A stretch of 64,000 nt of DNA, from positions 4,519,217-4,583,216 of the forward strand of contig NC_086354.1 in the NCBI RefSeq assembly GCF_036324505.1, read 5' to 3'. Each line of letters opens with the position of its first letter. The first letter of the stretch is position 1. Origin of the DNA: Eleginops maclovinus. Lineage: Eukaryota > Chordata > Actinopteri > Perciformes > Eleginopidae. The notes beneath the pieces are model-generated. The model saw only the letters and a program-made list of their open reading frames with translations, had not been told where the DNA came from and made no database searches. A program made the translations under genes and the position numbers. Shown piece by piece: positions 50,641-62,236 of this stretch.

Positions 50641-50930
50641 GGTGGTGGTTTGTTTTTGTTGTTTGGGTCCAAAGAATGCGCGGTGTTTGTCCTCCAAGAA
50701 ATGCAGGAAAAAAGGGGCAGCGGGCGATGAGACGGGGAGAAGAAGCCGGCGAGGCGGCGGTGAGTGAGAGTGGGCGGTGTGGAAAGAGAGGAAGAGAGGA
50801 ATAGAGGGAGAGAGGGGAGGAAAGAAAATCAGTGACGTGCAAACGGGCTCCGTCGTGGCAGCTGTTGCAGTGCAAGCAGATGGATGGACATTGGCTAATG
50901 ACGGGGAGACGCACGGTACGCACCGTTACG
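50641..50930 (-). promoter_or_regulatory. probable atp1b3 5' leader and promoter
   Basis: GC- and purine-rich stretch directly upstream of the atp1b3 start (minus strand), with GCCGGCGAGGCGGCGG on the plus strand and several CpG. Typical of a housekeeping promoter; the start site is not defined. Confidence 0.4.
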
Positions 50931-51455
50931 CGCACATATTATTAATAGAGCGCACGCTATCTTTCTTATCATTGATTATAATCTAATGGCGTTAAACAAG
51001 GCCGCTTCATATTGACAGGCTGTGGGGACCTGCAGCAAGAAAAAACGCACTCAAAACGCATTTTATTTCAAGATAAATCAGAACACTTGAGTGCCATTGC
51101 GGAAAAGATACCTCTAATTGATGTTATACACAAACCGGGGTGTCATATAGTATATACTTTACAATATCACACTAATATGTCTTGACGTAATCACCAAACT
51201 AGGATATCATTGAATATTTTGATCACATTTAGTGTTTTTTTTTTTGTATTATTGAGATGATACAATAGATTTTATGGTTGAATATTATTGATGCATAAGC
51301 TATGGTATCATACTATTATATGTGATCCTGGTTTGCCACAGCTCTACTACGTAGGCTACTGGTGTTACGCATTGAGTCACCGAACCAATCCCAGAGTGTA
51401 TTTCCACAGCAATGGATGCTAATCACTTCACAGAAAGCGCAGGTTCGCGCAGGTT

Positions 51456-51486
51456 TTTTCTCTCTCTCTCTCTCTCTTCTCTCTCT

Positions 51487-51535
<49 letters not shown>

Positions 51536-51607
51536 CTCACTCACTCACTCACTCACTCACTCTCTCACTCTCTCACTCTCTCACTCTCTCACTCTCTCAC
51601 TCACTCA
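51456..51607 (+). repeat. CT-rich simple repeat
   Basis: TCTC, then CTCACTCA tandem words over about 150 bp. The Ser/Leu-rich open frames across it are repeat translations. Confidence 0.95.
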
Positions 51608-52449
51608 CACTGTATTTAGAACATAAATGCCAGTGATCAGCACATTTGCAGCCCATGATGATGCTATTTGTGACCGACTGCTTGGGCATAGATATTTGGA
51701 GCATTTGCCAACCTTGTTGCTATGGCAATGGAGCACCACTGAAACTACAATGTGTGTGCGTGAGAGCAAGAGAGAAAGAGAGAGAGCATGACTGATCTGA
51801 AACAGATGTGTCACAGATAACAGAACATGTTTTCATGAGTAAGGATTCCATTTTTATTCCCAGTATATTAATATGTAATAAATGAGCTTCCCTGGGTTTG
51901 ATCCAAGTGTCTCGTGCCAACGGCTGACATGAATGAGCTGAGAGGCTAAGGCAGTGGGGGGGAAGAGGCTGAGACACTGACAGGAGAGGAAAAAAAGGGG
52001 ACAAGAGCTTAACTTCCAACCCCAACACTCCAGCGAACAATCCCAGTGTGTAACAGCGAGTGAGGGGAGAGGAGGGGAGTTACATAATGACCCCTGATGC
52101 AGGGTTCAGCTCATATGGGGGAGGGGGACTGGAGTAGTGGTCGCAGTGCATCCAGTTCCTGCTGTCAGATTGAATTTGTTGCAAGGCAGGGTCCACCACG
52201 ACTCATACAATGCGGCACAATAGCGCACACACACACACATTCCCATTTTCCTGATTAGTGTGAGAGCAGGCAGCACTGATTCATGGGGTAGTCCTGTCCA
52301 TCTCAAATTACTCTGGCACAGTTCTCTCTGCGAAGGCATCCCACTGCAAGCCACGGTCCACTGTTCACAAAAAAAAAAAAAAGTGAGAAAGCTGAGATTG
52401 ACAGCTAGAGTAGAGGAAGTGTTCAGGCCTGGGGAGTAACGGATTGTGT

Positions 52450-52620
52450 GACTGACTTTCATTAAGTGTATTTTGTCAACACATTTCACACAACTGTTTT
52501 AGGTTAGTCGAAAGCAATAATATTAAGACCAACCCAATATTTTTCATTTCAATCTAATATTATTGCTTTCAACTAAACTAATAGTGGAGTGAAATCTGTT
52601 GACATAATACACTTATTATG
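52450..52620. mobile_element. long-hairpin miniature element, copy 3
   Basis: The left arm ATTTTGTCAACACATTTCAC to TAGTCGAAAGCAATAATATT pairs with the right arm TAATATTATTGCTTTCAACT to GTGAAATCTGTTGACATAAT. Same family as 41056 and 43002. The inner stem next to the loop is especially well matched. Confidence 0.7.
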
Positions 52621-55600
52621 TGTAACGAGATTACGTAATCAGGATACATTTTTAAACTCTATTAAAATTACATTATGAAAAAGTAATCAGATAACTGTTA
52701 AGTAAAAAAACATCTTATTTATTTTCTCTTATTTTTATTTGCATTGCATTTGCTATTGAGGTAATCCAAAATTAATATGGATTTGAAAGTGATCAGGTTA
52801 CATTATATATATTGGTACTCAGATATGGTTACCGATGATGTTTTTTTGTAACTAAAATAACCCTCCCAAAGGTGGAAGTATTTTTTATCTTTTGGGGGGG
52901 GGTACTGTATGTTACTGTGTGATGTACAGAACTTCTGAGGGGGACAAGTGCACAATCCTTCCTTTGTTTAAAGGAAACCCCCTTTCTGTGCACTCAATTA
53001 GCGCCCCCTTCAACATACCAGTACCATGAGCAGGAAAACACACCCCATTTGTTCTCAGTCACTCCATCTGCAAGCTACCATAGCAACCCTCACAGTGAGG
53101 GCGGTCACATCAATGGGAAGCGATGGCGACACTCATCCAACAGCCTGATAATTCCCCACGGGACAGCACAATTTCCCCAGAGTCCATGTGGAGGTAAAAC
53201 CTTTTGGGCAGCATCTGCTCACCGTGTACACACACTCAAATCAGGACAAGACACTGCTCTTCAGATACATTGTTTTATTACTACAAAGTTATTTGATTTC
53301 AGTAACAAAATCCATGTGTTATTCACCAGCAGCTTCAGCATGGCATTCAAGGACTTAATTAAGTACAAGTTTTAGAAATGGAATGCCACATCGGTCTGCT
53401 CATTTCTGCATTATGCATAGTATCACCTGGTGCAACACATTTTAGAAGAGGACGGTGTACGGTGGCCCAGACACTTCCATTAGGAGAAACGCGCTGCAGT
53501 TTCAAAAACTATGCAAATAAAAAAACACCAACATCTCAAAACCCATGCAAATCCAGAAACCTCTTCACCAACTTGACTAAACATGCAATGCGCTAACTAA
53601 AAGAGCTGCATAACCAAACTGCTGCAAGAAGTTCAAAACACAACGGAAACGAGGGGACAACAGGGGTCAAAATGTGATGCAGACAGCTGGGACCGTAGCA
53701 CTTGGTGATATTTTGGGGATTATACAGTGTCACTGTCACTGGAAACATGTTTAACATTTTATTGGCGTGTTTTAACGTGTTGTGATCACATGATTCCTTC
53801 TGATATTACTGGAGGTCTGACGTAGCCAGCCTAGTCATTTCAGATATACTGACAAAACACTTATGAAAACAGGCTATCTCTGCGAGGCCAAATTGATATC
53901 CCCAAAGTCATAAAACTTAAAAATTGGGTTTGAGCAGCGTTTTGTTCATGCAGCGCTTTTCCCCTTATTTACATGTGTTTTTTTATTTGTTTTGTTTTTG
54001 AAGCTGCAGCACTTGTCTCCTCAAGGAAGTATTTTGGGATGCTTGTCGACCACCGATATGACATCATGAAAGGCACACACATTTAACAACATCAAGCAAG
54101 TATATATAAAGATTCACAGTTTACATTTTTTAGGTAATTTGTTAGCATTTTTAACTCTATAAGACGATTAGAATGTGTAACTTGGTCATCTTAGTTCATC
54201 AGGTCGAGTTAAAGACTTGAGTCAAAACATCAAATGACATCAACATGGCTTTCCCCCGTGGAGGAACTCAACATTAAACACAACAATACCTGAAAAGTAA
54301 GGGGTCACAAAACATGGATTGACAAAAAATACACTTCATGTATCCTATTTATGCTTTAAGCAAGTTAACATTGATACCCCCGATCAATTTGTTACAACTA
54401 CCCATGCATCTTTAATCTAATATTCATGTATGAGACAATGCTACTATAGCAAAGCTAAATGTCCCAATCAAATCCTCTAACGACTGCATTTTCCAGCGAG
54501 ATGCGAGTAACATGAAAGAGGTCTCAAAAATGAAATCCTGCGGGATGTCCCTCCACAGAGCTAAGCACAGACAATTAGATTTAGTTTCAATTACATTTCA
54601 ACGATATCATCATCACATTTAAAAAGTACTGTGTAAAGGGAGCAGCTTGAATTTATTAAGACACAAATGAAGCTGCTTCTGATTTAAGGACACGTGTGGA
54701 GGTTTTTTTCTGGTGCCACTAACATTTTACACACGTCTTGCAGAAGAGCAAGTTTTTACTTCGCTAATAATCTATCAGAAAATTGTGATACATGTCAATT
54801 ACTGTTCCTAAAAGCCCAAGAAGAAACCCTCAAATGTCTTCTTTTGTGCACAACTAAAAACAGATTCAGTTTACCGTCACAGAAGAGTAAACACACCAGA
54901 AAATGTTCACATTTCAGAAGCTGAAATCTAAGCTTTTGACTTAATATTTCTCATATTAATACTATTTGAAAAATAATAGGTTATTATATTAGTTCATTTG
55001 TATGCTTTTGTTTTAGAGATATTTAAATAAGTAGTTGAAAGTCATTTATAGTCGACTACTTATCGATTAACATTTGCAGCTTCAATATTAAGTTTCATTT
55101 TAAATGTCCACATGTGAATGTGATTTCAATCCTTATTATGTGGCATGTTGTTGCTATGGCTGTTCATAAATGAAAAAAGCTATAAGACAGAGTCATCAGC
55201 ACCCCCATGTGGCAGCACGTACAAATATTATCCAAGTTTGATCAAAAAAACTGCAATATAAAGAGGCATCAGTGGCTTAAGGAGAGGAATGAGTACAAGG
55301 ATAAGGTTTCTATGGCGAGAAGAAGAAATCCAGTAGAAAAATGTGTAAACTTCATAATGAGGACAAAAACCCGAGGCTGGGATCACCTGTCCTGGTCTGT
55401 AACCCAGCTTACGACCACAGATATCTGTGCTGTATGTCAGAGAGGAACACCTTCAGCTGCGTTTCATATTAAAGTAGGACTTAATGCTCTGTCATCACCC
55501 TCCAAAGTGTGGCTGCTGTTAAAGGTTGCACAGCAGTCTCTGAATAATTCAGGTCTAATTTCTTCTGTTCAACACTAAAGGCCTTCACACACTGGGGGCC

Positions 55601-55719
55601 AATTTTTCACAATTTTGGAGCTTTTGAGCCACAAATAAAGCCATTAACCAATCATGTTGATGAAAAGGGTTGAGTATATTTATAAAGAAATAACACAGAT
55701 GTCGGATCCAGGATGGCAA

Positions 55720-56545
55720 ACCCCTCCTTGCGTTCTTACCTTTCACAATAAGAGCATAAGACCGACAATATTTACAGAGTATTCCGAATTTTTGTATAAA
55801 GGCCTTTACCTTTAATTAGATTGGAGATATAGCAGATGGTTGCTGTAGCTTAGAACAACTACAAAGATATAGCAGCTTTACTCGCAGGTGAATATAGATC
55901 GTCTTGGGCTTTTATTGTTGTTACAGTGTGTAAAGGCCCTATCTTTAATTAGATTAGAGATTGGCTTGTGGTTGCTATATCTTAAAACCACAACAAAGAC
56001 AAAGCAACAACACTGAGGCTCCATAATCGGAAACAAGAATGCAAACCCCTTACTGCCTTTTTACCTTTCACAATAAAAGCCTGAGAGAAATCATATTTGC
56101 AGAAAAGTATTTTGCAGTTTTGTGTTGTTACAGTGAGTAAATGCCTTTACCTTTAATATGATTATCGACACAGCTGATGGTTGCTATATCTAAAAACAAC
56201 CACACAGAAGCTCCATATTCCAAACCAAGAACGCAAACCCCTGCTTGCATTCTCATCTTTCAAAATAAAAGACGGACTCTACTCCCAGGTGAGTATTTTT
56301 GTGTTGTTGGGTTGTGTAGAGACCGTTACCCTTAATTAGATTGCAGATATAACTGATGGTTGCTATATCTTGAAAACAACAACATGGATGCTCCATAGAA
56401 CACAACTCTTTTACCTTTCACCATAAAAGCTTAAGACACAATATTTACAGGAGAGTATTTCAGATTTTCGCTCTGATTTTACGATGTTTTGGAGACACAG
56501 CTGTTGGTTGCTATGTCTTGAAACTGTATTAAGTGCTTTCATTGG
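55720..56545. repeat. diverged tandem array beyond the gk5 stop
   Basis: Four to five imperfect units of roughly 150-190 bp. Recurrent words are CCTTTACCTTTAATTAGATT, GATGGTTGCTATATCTT, GCAAACCCCT and ACCTTTCACAATAAAAGC, seen near 55805, 55950, 56150, 56330 and 56500. It ends about 60 bp from the gk5 stop codon, so part could be transcribed as 3' UTR. Confidence 0.65.
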
Positions 56546-56606
56546 ACTCAAAACTCTTCCTACTTGTTCGAACCCTAGATCGCCCTCTCGATGTGTGCAT
56601 CCAGGG

Positions 56607-59600
56607 TCAAGGCTTGTACCAGTTCATGGAGCGCCTGAGAGCTTTCTCCCATCTCTGGATGACAGGGATGTACTCCCGACTCGGGCTGCAAGCACTGCTG
56701 CTGGGAACCCCTTTGGGCAAGAACGCATCGTCAGCTCTTTGCAGCTTCTTCAGCTCCTCTCTGCTCCTCCAATATCCTGCAGGGATAATAAGTGTATTAT
56801 GTAAAAAAACAGATTAATGTAACCTTAAAAAAGAAGAAACCAAGATATTTAGGATCAAAAATGTGTCCTCTGCTTAGAGATTTTATTGATAGGAAAAGCT
56901 GGCTTTCATTAATCATGTCCAGTCAGCAGCCTATACACCAACACTGAAACACATGAGCACATACTACAGTTTGAAAAAAAGCAGGAATACAATCTGAGCT
57001 GACAGAAAATGCTCCGTTTTAGTTTAACGCACAGTTAAGCTCACACACACTATTTTATGAACATATAGGTTCACCTGCTGAATTAAAAACAGAACGAATG
57101 AACCAAAGAAAGTGGAACCATGAAGCAGATTCAGGCAGTAGGCTATAGATTCACTCTGAAAGTAATAGCCTACAGAACAGAACAGCTGATCCTTTACAAC
57201 AAACACTAGATGCTTGTTTTAGGTTTTTACTGACATTGTAATCCTGCAATACTCCCACATTTTAGAAATGCAAAAGTAATCTGATTACGTCTTCCTTTAT
57301 TCTAACAGGGAACAGTTACCTTTTTTAAATATCCTGATTATGTAATACTGTTACATGTAATCAGTTACTCCCCAAACCTACCTTTAATACTGAACATACT
57401 TGAAACTCCCTGTGTGTGCCGATCTTTTATTTACTCATTCAACATCACCCGCTGATCACCTTCAAAGTAATTTTCTCAAACACATGATTCACATTGTTAT
57501 TCAGCCACCTGCTTCTTGCCTGTTGGTAATCGACAGGAACAAATTCATCTCCTGTGTTGATTTGATTAAGCACTGACTAATGTACAACAATCTAATTACA
57601 TAATGTGAATAATTAAATGGAAAACAGGTTACGTAACAGAGCAGCATTTCAGTTGGATGTTTCTGCCGCTGCTGGGGTAAAAATAGGACTTTTAAAATGC
57701 AACTCAATGTCACAACCAAGTGTTGTGATATAAATAGCGAAAATAAAGCACAGCATTGAAAATAAAGAGTCATATTGAAGCTCATGTGTCTTGTGCTCGA
57801 CAGGGCTGATTCTCTTTGTGTTTGGCTGTCTCTTTAAGACACACTACTAACAGAAATGCAAAAGTTTTAATGAACATTCCTGTTGTCCTCAGGTAAAATT
57901 TGACCCATTTTCCTAGATGGTTTTATGTCAAAATAACAGGTACTTTAATCTAATTGCCACAAAGATGGATGGTTTCATACTTAATTATTCAAAAGATAAA
58001 GACAATTGTCACTCCTTTCAATGGATTATGTGTTTTATTTAAATCTATTGCTTCTGGTGTCATCATGTGCTGTCATTAAAATAAATCATATTGTATAACA
58101 CCAAATTACATTTAGCTGACGCGGTATCCAAAGTGACTTACAAAAAGGGGATTCAACCAACAAGAATCCTGAAAACCAATTAGCTATCCAAAGCCAACCA
58201 TTTAAAGTGCTAATTGATTGTCTTAAAATGAAAACATTGACTTTTGAATTGGGTGTATTGACCATACATTTAAAAAACAAGTAAAATGTGTGGCAATTAA
58301 CAGGATGGGGCAGTAGCAGATAACATGTAACGGATTACGTTATCTAGCATACAGAAAAGGTAACTGTACCTTCACAGTTAGGCGAAAATTATGTAATACT
58401 GCTCGATAAAAAAAAAATTGGGGATTTACTAGCAGGATTACAATGTTACTACAACACTAAACAACTCAACGAAAGGTAGCTACAGGGTAACTTGAGAGTG
58501 TCTGTGTCAGATTCTACCACCTGAAGCTCAACCTTAAGAACACCGAACTGTTCTTCATCCCAGGTAAGGACTCTCCCATCCATGACCTGTCCATCAAAAT
58601 TGGCATCTCTGTTGTTTCCCAACTTTCAACTGTACTTTACTGCCAACACCGCTGCTACAACCCTATCCTGCAGATACACTCTCTACAACTTCAGGAGGAT
58701 ACGTCCCCCTGCTGTCCCAGGACATGCAACGTTGCAAGTCCAGGTTCAGGCTCTGGTCATCTCGCGCCTGTACTACTGTAACTCCCTCCTGGCTGGTCTA
58801 CCTTCAAATGCCATTAGACCGCTACAGCTAATTCAGAATGCTGCATCCCGACTTGTCTTCAACCTCTAAAGTTCTCCCACACTATACCTCTCCTTCGCTC
58901 CCTCCACTGGCTGTCATTGGATGCGAGAATCCGTTTCAAGACACTGGTACTGGCCTACCGAGCTGTGAAGGGATCAGCCCCTTCCTACATCCAGGCCTTG
59001 GTTAAACTATACAATCCAGCACATGCACTGCTCGGTGTCAGCCAATGGGCTTGCTACTCCATCTCTGCGAGTGGGAGCCAGGCACCCCTCCGAAACATGC
59101 CTGTTTGCTATCCTGGCTCCTTTAAAGGTGGAATGAGCTCCCCATTGAGATCAGCCAGCAGAAACTCTGCATATTGCAAACTGAAAACCCATCCGTTTCG
59201 ATTGAGTTTTGGCAATTAAGTTATGTCTGAAAAAATGTAGGCCTTGTAACTAATTCACCAGCACTTAGTATGGTATGATCTTGTTTGAAGTGAATATATC
59301 TGCACTTTCCTTGTTGTTTGGAGTTTGAATCTTTATGGTTTTTTTCACTTATTGTAAGTCGCTTTGGATAAAAGCATCATGTAATGTAATATAATGTAAT
59401 TTAGGTTTTGTTTAAGTGGAATCACTGAGCAGAGGACACATTTTTGATACTAAATATCTTGGTTTCTTCTTTTCTAAAGTCAAATTGTACTGTTGTCTTA
59501 CATAATACACTTTGTAAGGAACATCTTATTGTTGCACAGTTAATGGGAAGACAACTAAAAGGTTAGAAAGCCTACAGCAAAATGGATTTGTTGTTTGTGA

Positions 59601-59752
59601 GTGTGTGTGTCTGCGTACCAACTCCAAGTCCAGCGACGAAAGCGGCCCCTAAACAGGACATTTCGTAGTGGTGGGGTCGGGATACCTTTCTGCCAAACAG
59701 GTCTGCAGTCAGCTGCATGACGAAGTTGTTTGAGGAAACGCCGCCATCCACC
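56607..59752 (-). CDS. gk5: glycerol kinase 5, last two coding exons only
   Basis: FGGY-family carbohydrate kinase (putative glycerol kinase, ATP-dependent); the partial sequence shows only the C-terminal part. Minus-strand exons: 59752-59619 and 56776-56607. The first gives VDGGVSSNNFVMQL, ADLFGRKV and CLGAAFVAGLGVG, the ATP-binding C-terminal signature of FGGY kinases. The second gives YWRSREELKKL, then ends RWEKALRRSMNWYKP and TGA. The split Gly codon joins in frame across a 2.8-kb intron that holds an L2-like LINE. The remaining exons should lie past the right edge. Orientation and order after atp1b3 fit human 3q23, with TFDP2 skipped. Confidence 0.9.
58104..58148 (-). repeat. L2-like LINE tail fragment
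   Basis: TTACATTTAGCTGACGCGGT and ATCCAAAGTGACTTACAA are the reverse complement of the L2-type 3' end. It is a second small tail besides 31190-31250, opposite in direction to the nearby L2 fragment. Confidence 0.6.
58497..59400 (+). mobile_element. L2-like (CR1 group) LINE 3' fragment
   Basis: Decayed C-terminal part of a LINE reverse transcriptase. Recognisable pieces are KLNLKNTELFFIPGKDSP, ALVISRLYYCNSLLAGLP, PLQLIQNAASRLVFNL, then after a stop RIRFKTLVLAYRAVKGSAPS and LKTHPFRLSF. The 3' end AAGTCGCTTTGGATAAAAGC with a TAATG-type tail is typical of L2 in fish. Several frameshifts and a stop make it inactive. It lies within the last gk5 intron. Confidence 0.8.
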
Positions 59753-60795
59753 CTGGGACAGGAAGGAGCATACGTAGCACACTCAATTACCCTGCAACTC
59801 AATTTACTGTAACGGTATCAGGGAAATATACACCTCGTAATGCATTGGCAATAAAGCTGGACTGCAATAGCAGAGTACACGAGAGCCCACTCTGTTAGGC
59901 CCAGTTTCCTGGCTGAAATCCAGACGTTACAGTCAGATATTGCACCGTCAGCTGGAATATTAAAAGGTTGTGGGAGCACTATGGGAGATAAACCCCTGTG
60001 TTGAGTCTGTTCACCTGTGCACACGCCTCCCACAATCATTGCTTTATCCACTTACTGACCATGTATGGGTATGCCTTTGACCATTATGCCATCGACTTAT
60101 CGTATGTTATATGGACATGATCTTGATCTTTTCTGACCTTGATACTTCCTGTTGTATTTACCAGCTTGTTTACATAAGAATATAAGTAATGTAGGAGAGA
60201 ATCTTACCATAGCTATCCTTTTAGCCAACACGAGACCAGAATTAACAGCAGGATTTACATACTGCTAAGCTGCCTTCACATGATCCACGGATTTCTCAGC
60301 TAGTTTCCTATGGTATCCTCCTCCTCCTGCTAGCTTGAGCCATTTCCTACAGCTGTTATCTGGTTGGTTGCATGTCAAAAAGGTCAGCGGCAATCGAGGC
60401 CAAAGTTGAAATAAATTGAGCTTTGAGAGCACCTCTCTGTGACATTTCTTGGAAATGCCCAACATGCTCTCTCCAAAGGAAAACAACAGCAACGTCTGTT
60501 CTAACGCTGATCACGTGAAGGCAGCTCAAGACTTGGGGATGCAAACACATTTCTATTTAAAGAGCATGAGAGTCTTCTTTATTTATTGTTTTGCGTGGTT
60601 TTATTATACTTATTGTATAATTTATCCTATGGGCCGCGGTCATAATATTTGCACATGACCTTCATTTTGATATAAATCTGCAATGATTTTAACGCTGACT
60701 TATCGTACGACAAAGGGCTTCAATCGCTTTTTTAGTTTTCTACTCATCGTTCGATACATGGAAATTGGCTTGACCATTTGTACGTTATTGTGTTC
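59753..60795. other. gk5 intron sequence, unassigned
   Basis: No further gk5 exon was recognised on the minus strand here. The open frames at 60265-60550 look like repeat-derived text without a known domain. Confidence 0.4.
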
Positions 60796-61358
60796 TTTTT
60801 GGAGACCCTGAAAAGAGTCCTGTATGGGGCTCCTGAAGGGGACTCCTTAGTCTTGCTGGGAGACTTCAACGCACACATTGGCAATGACGGAGACACTTGG
60901 AGGGGCGTGATTGGGAGGAACAGCCCCCCTGATCTGAACCGGAGTGGTGGAGTGTTACTGAACTTCTGTGCTAGTCATGGATTGGCCATAACAAACACCA
61001 TTTTCGAACATAAGGATGCTCATAAGTGTACGTGGTACCAGAGCACCCTAGGCAGAAGGTCCATGATCGATTTTGTTATCGTATCATCGGACCTGAGGCC
61101 GCATGTTTTGGACACTCGGGTGAAGAGAGGGGCGGAGTTGTCAACTGATCACCATCTGGTGGTGAGTTGGGTCGAGTGGCAGGTGAAGCCTTTGGACAGA
61201 CCTGGTAAGCCCAAACGTGTAGTGCGGGTGAACTGGGAACGTCTGGAGGAGTCCCAAGTCCAGGAGGCCTTCAACTCACACCTCCGGCGGAGCTTTTCAG
61301 GCATCCCTGTGGAGGCTGGGGACATTGAACCAGAGTGGGCGGTGTTCAAAGCCTCTAT

Positions 61359-62236
61359 ACACCGATTCGGCGAAGTGACCGGAAGTAGAGCGGCCGCCAT
61401 TGATGCGGTGTGCGTGCGGTGTGTATTTCGCGGTATTTCCATAGACAGTAAAAGGGATATTTCGCTGGATTTGTGAACGAGATTTGTGAAAAGCAATAAT
61501 TATGCCCAGACAGTCTGGAAGGGCGTGTGCCGTCATCGGCTGCTTCAATAACAGCCAAAAGCTTCAATTATGGAAGAAGTCTGTGTGCGAGACACACAAT
61601 TTAAGCGTAAAAGAGGACTGTCCATGTAGTAGACCATTTGGTCTACACCGCTTCCCTGGTCGTGTGGAGGATGAAGGTGTTCGGAAGGTGTGGATAGTAA
61701 ACATCAACAGAAAGAACTTCATCCCAAATAAAAACAGCACGGTAAGTAGGCCTATTCTCAGTATTTTCTTGGTGAAGGTAATTAGCCTAGTTAACCATTG
61801 TGAGCCTTTGTTTACAGTGTGAACACATTTTAGGCTATGCTAACGTATGCGTTATATGTATAATTACATTATTTTTTAATCACGTGGGCTGTCCTTAAAG
61901 ATTAAATGCTAGTTAGCATGCTAAGGTCAGTAAGTCAATTCAACGGAAGCTAGCTGTGTTTATATCTCCTTCTACTTTCCGTTTACTAATATTTAATTAT
62001 ATTAATTCATGAATTAATATCAGTAATTTCAGATACCTTCATCAGTAACTGGAGGCCACTGTCTGACATCGTCCAACCAAGTAACTTTATTCATTTGGGG
62101 TTATGGTTATCTTGCTATTATTGATAGCATCAATGACTGTTGAATGGATAATGAGTGTAATGATTGAGCACGCACACCGCAGCAATGGCCCCGTCGCTAG
62201 ATGGCGACATACACAAATCGCTCACCGAATCGGTGT
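61359..62236 (+). mobile_element. 878-bp DNA transposon in the LINE, ISL2EU-like
   Basis: The ends are exact inverted repeats ACACCGATTCGG / CCGAATCGGTGT. A second matched inverted block lies inside: 61397-61417 versus 62168-62188, 20 of 21. AT at 61357-61358 and 62237-62238 flanks it; removing the element and one AT restores the LINE codons for Ala-Ser-Ile-Ala-Glu in frame. It carries a THAP-type exon. A 2-bp AT target site plus a THAP domain suggests the ISL2EU (IS4EU) superfamily. No transposase or YqaJ nuclease is present, so this copy is a non-autonomous, internally deleted derivative. Confidence 0.75.
61502..61741 (+). CDS. THAP-type zinc-finger first exon, truncated
   Basis: 80 codons from ATG to a good donor (ACG/GTAAGT). 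It starts MPRQSGRACAVIGCFNNS, giving the first C-x4-C pair of a THAP finger, then a HRFPGR motif and a VRKVWIVNINRKNF helix, as in THAP domains. The second metal pair (Cys-x2-His) would be in a following exon that is not present. It sits inside the DNA element and is probably its own gene remnant, not a host gene. Confidence 0.6.

Larger units (their letters stand above)
50931..55700. other. atp1b3-gk5 intergenic region
   Basis: No supported gene. It holds the CT-rich repeat, a third long-hairpin element at 52450, GATTACnnAATC-type repeat words around 52620-52800, and otherwise unassigned AT-rich sequence. In human this interval contains TFDP2; no exon with its features was seen. A 123-codon open frame at 55207-55578 shows no recognisable family. 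Confidence 0.45.

Noticed and set aside
51362..51636. Ser/Leu/His-rich open frames
   Set aside because: Translations of the CT-rich simple repeat.
55207..55578. 123-codon open frame
   Set aside because: No recognised domain, no splice or promoter support; kept only as unassigned.
55720..56545. CRISPR-like tandem repeats
   Set aside because: Units are long and diverged, without short identical repeats and unique spacers, and the genome is eukaryotic.
56484..56817. Plus-strand open frames of 94 and 106 codons
   Set aside because: They are antisense shadows of the last gk5 exon, which reads clearly on the minus strand.
61502..61822. Independent host THAP gene
   Set aside because: The exon lies entirely between the inverted ends of the DNA element and lacks the second half of the finger.
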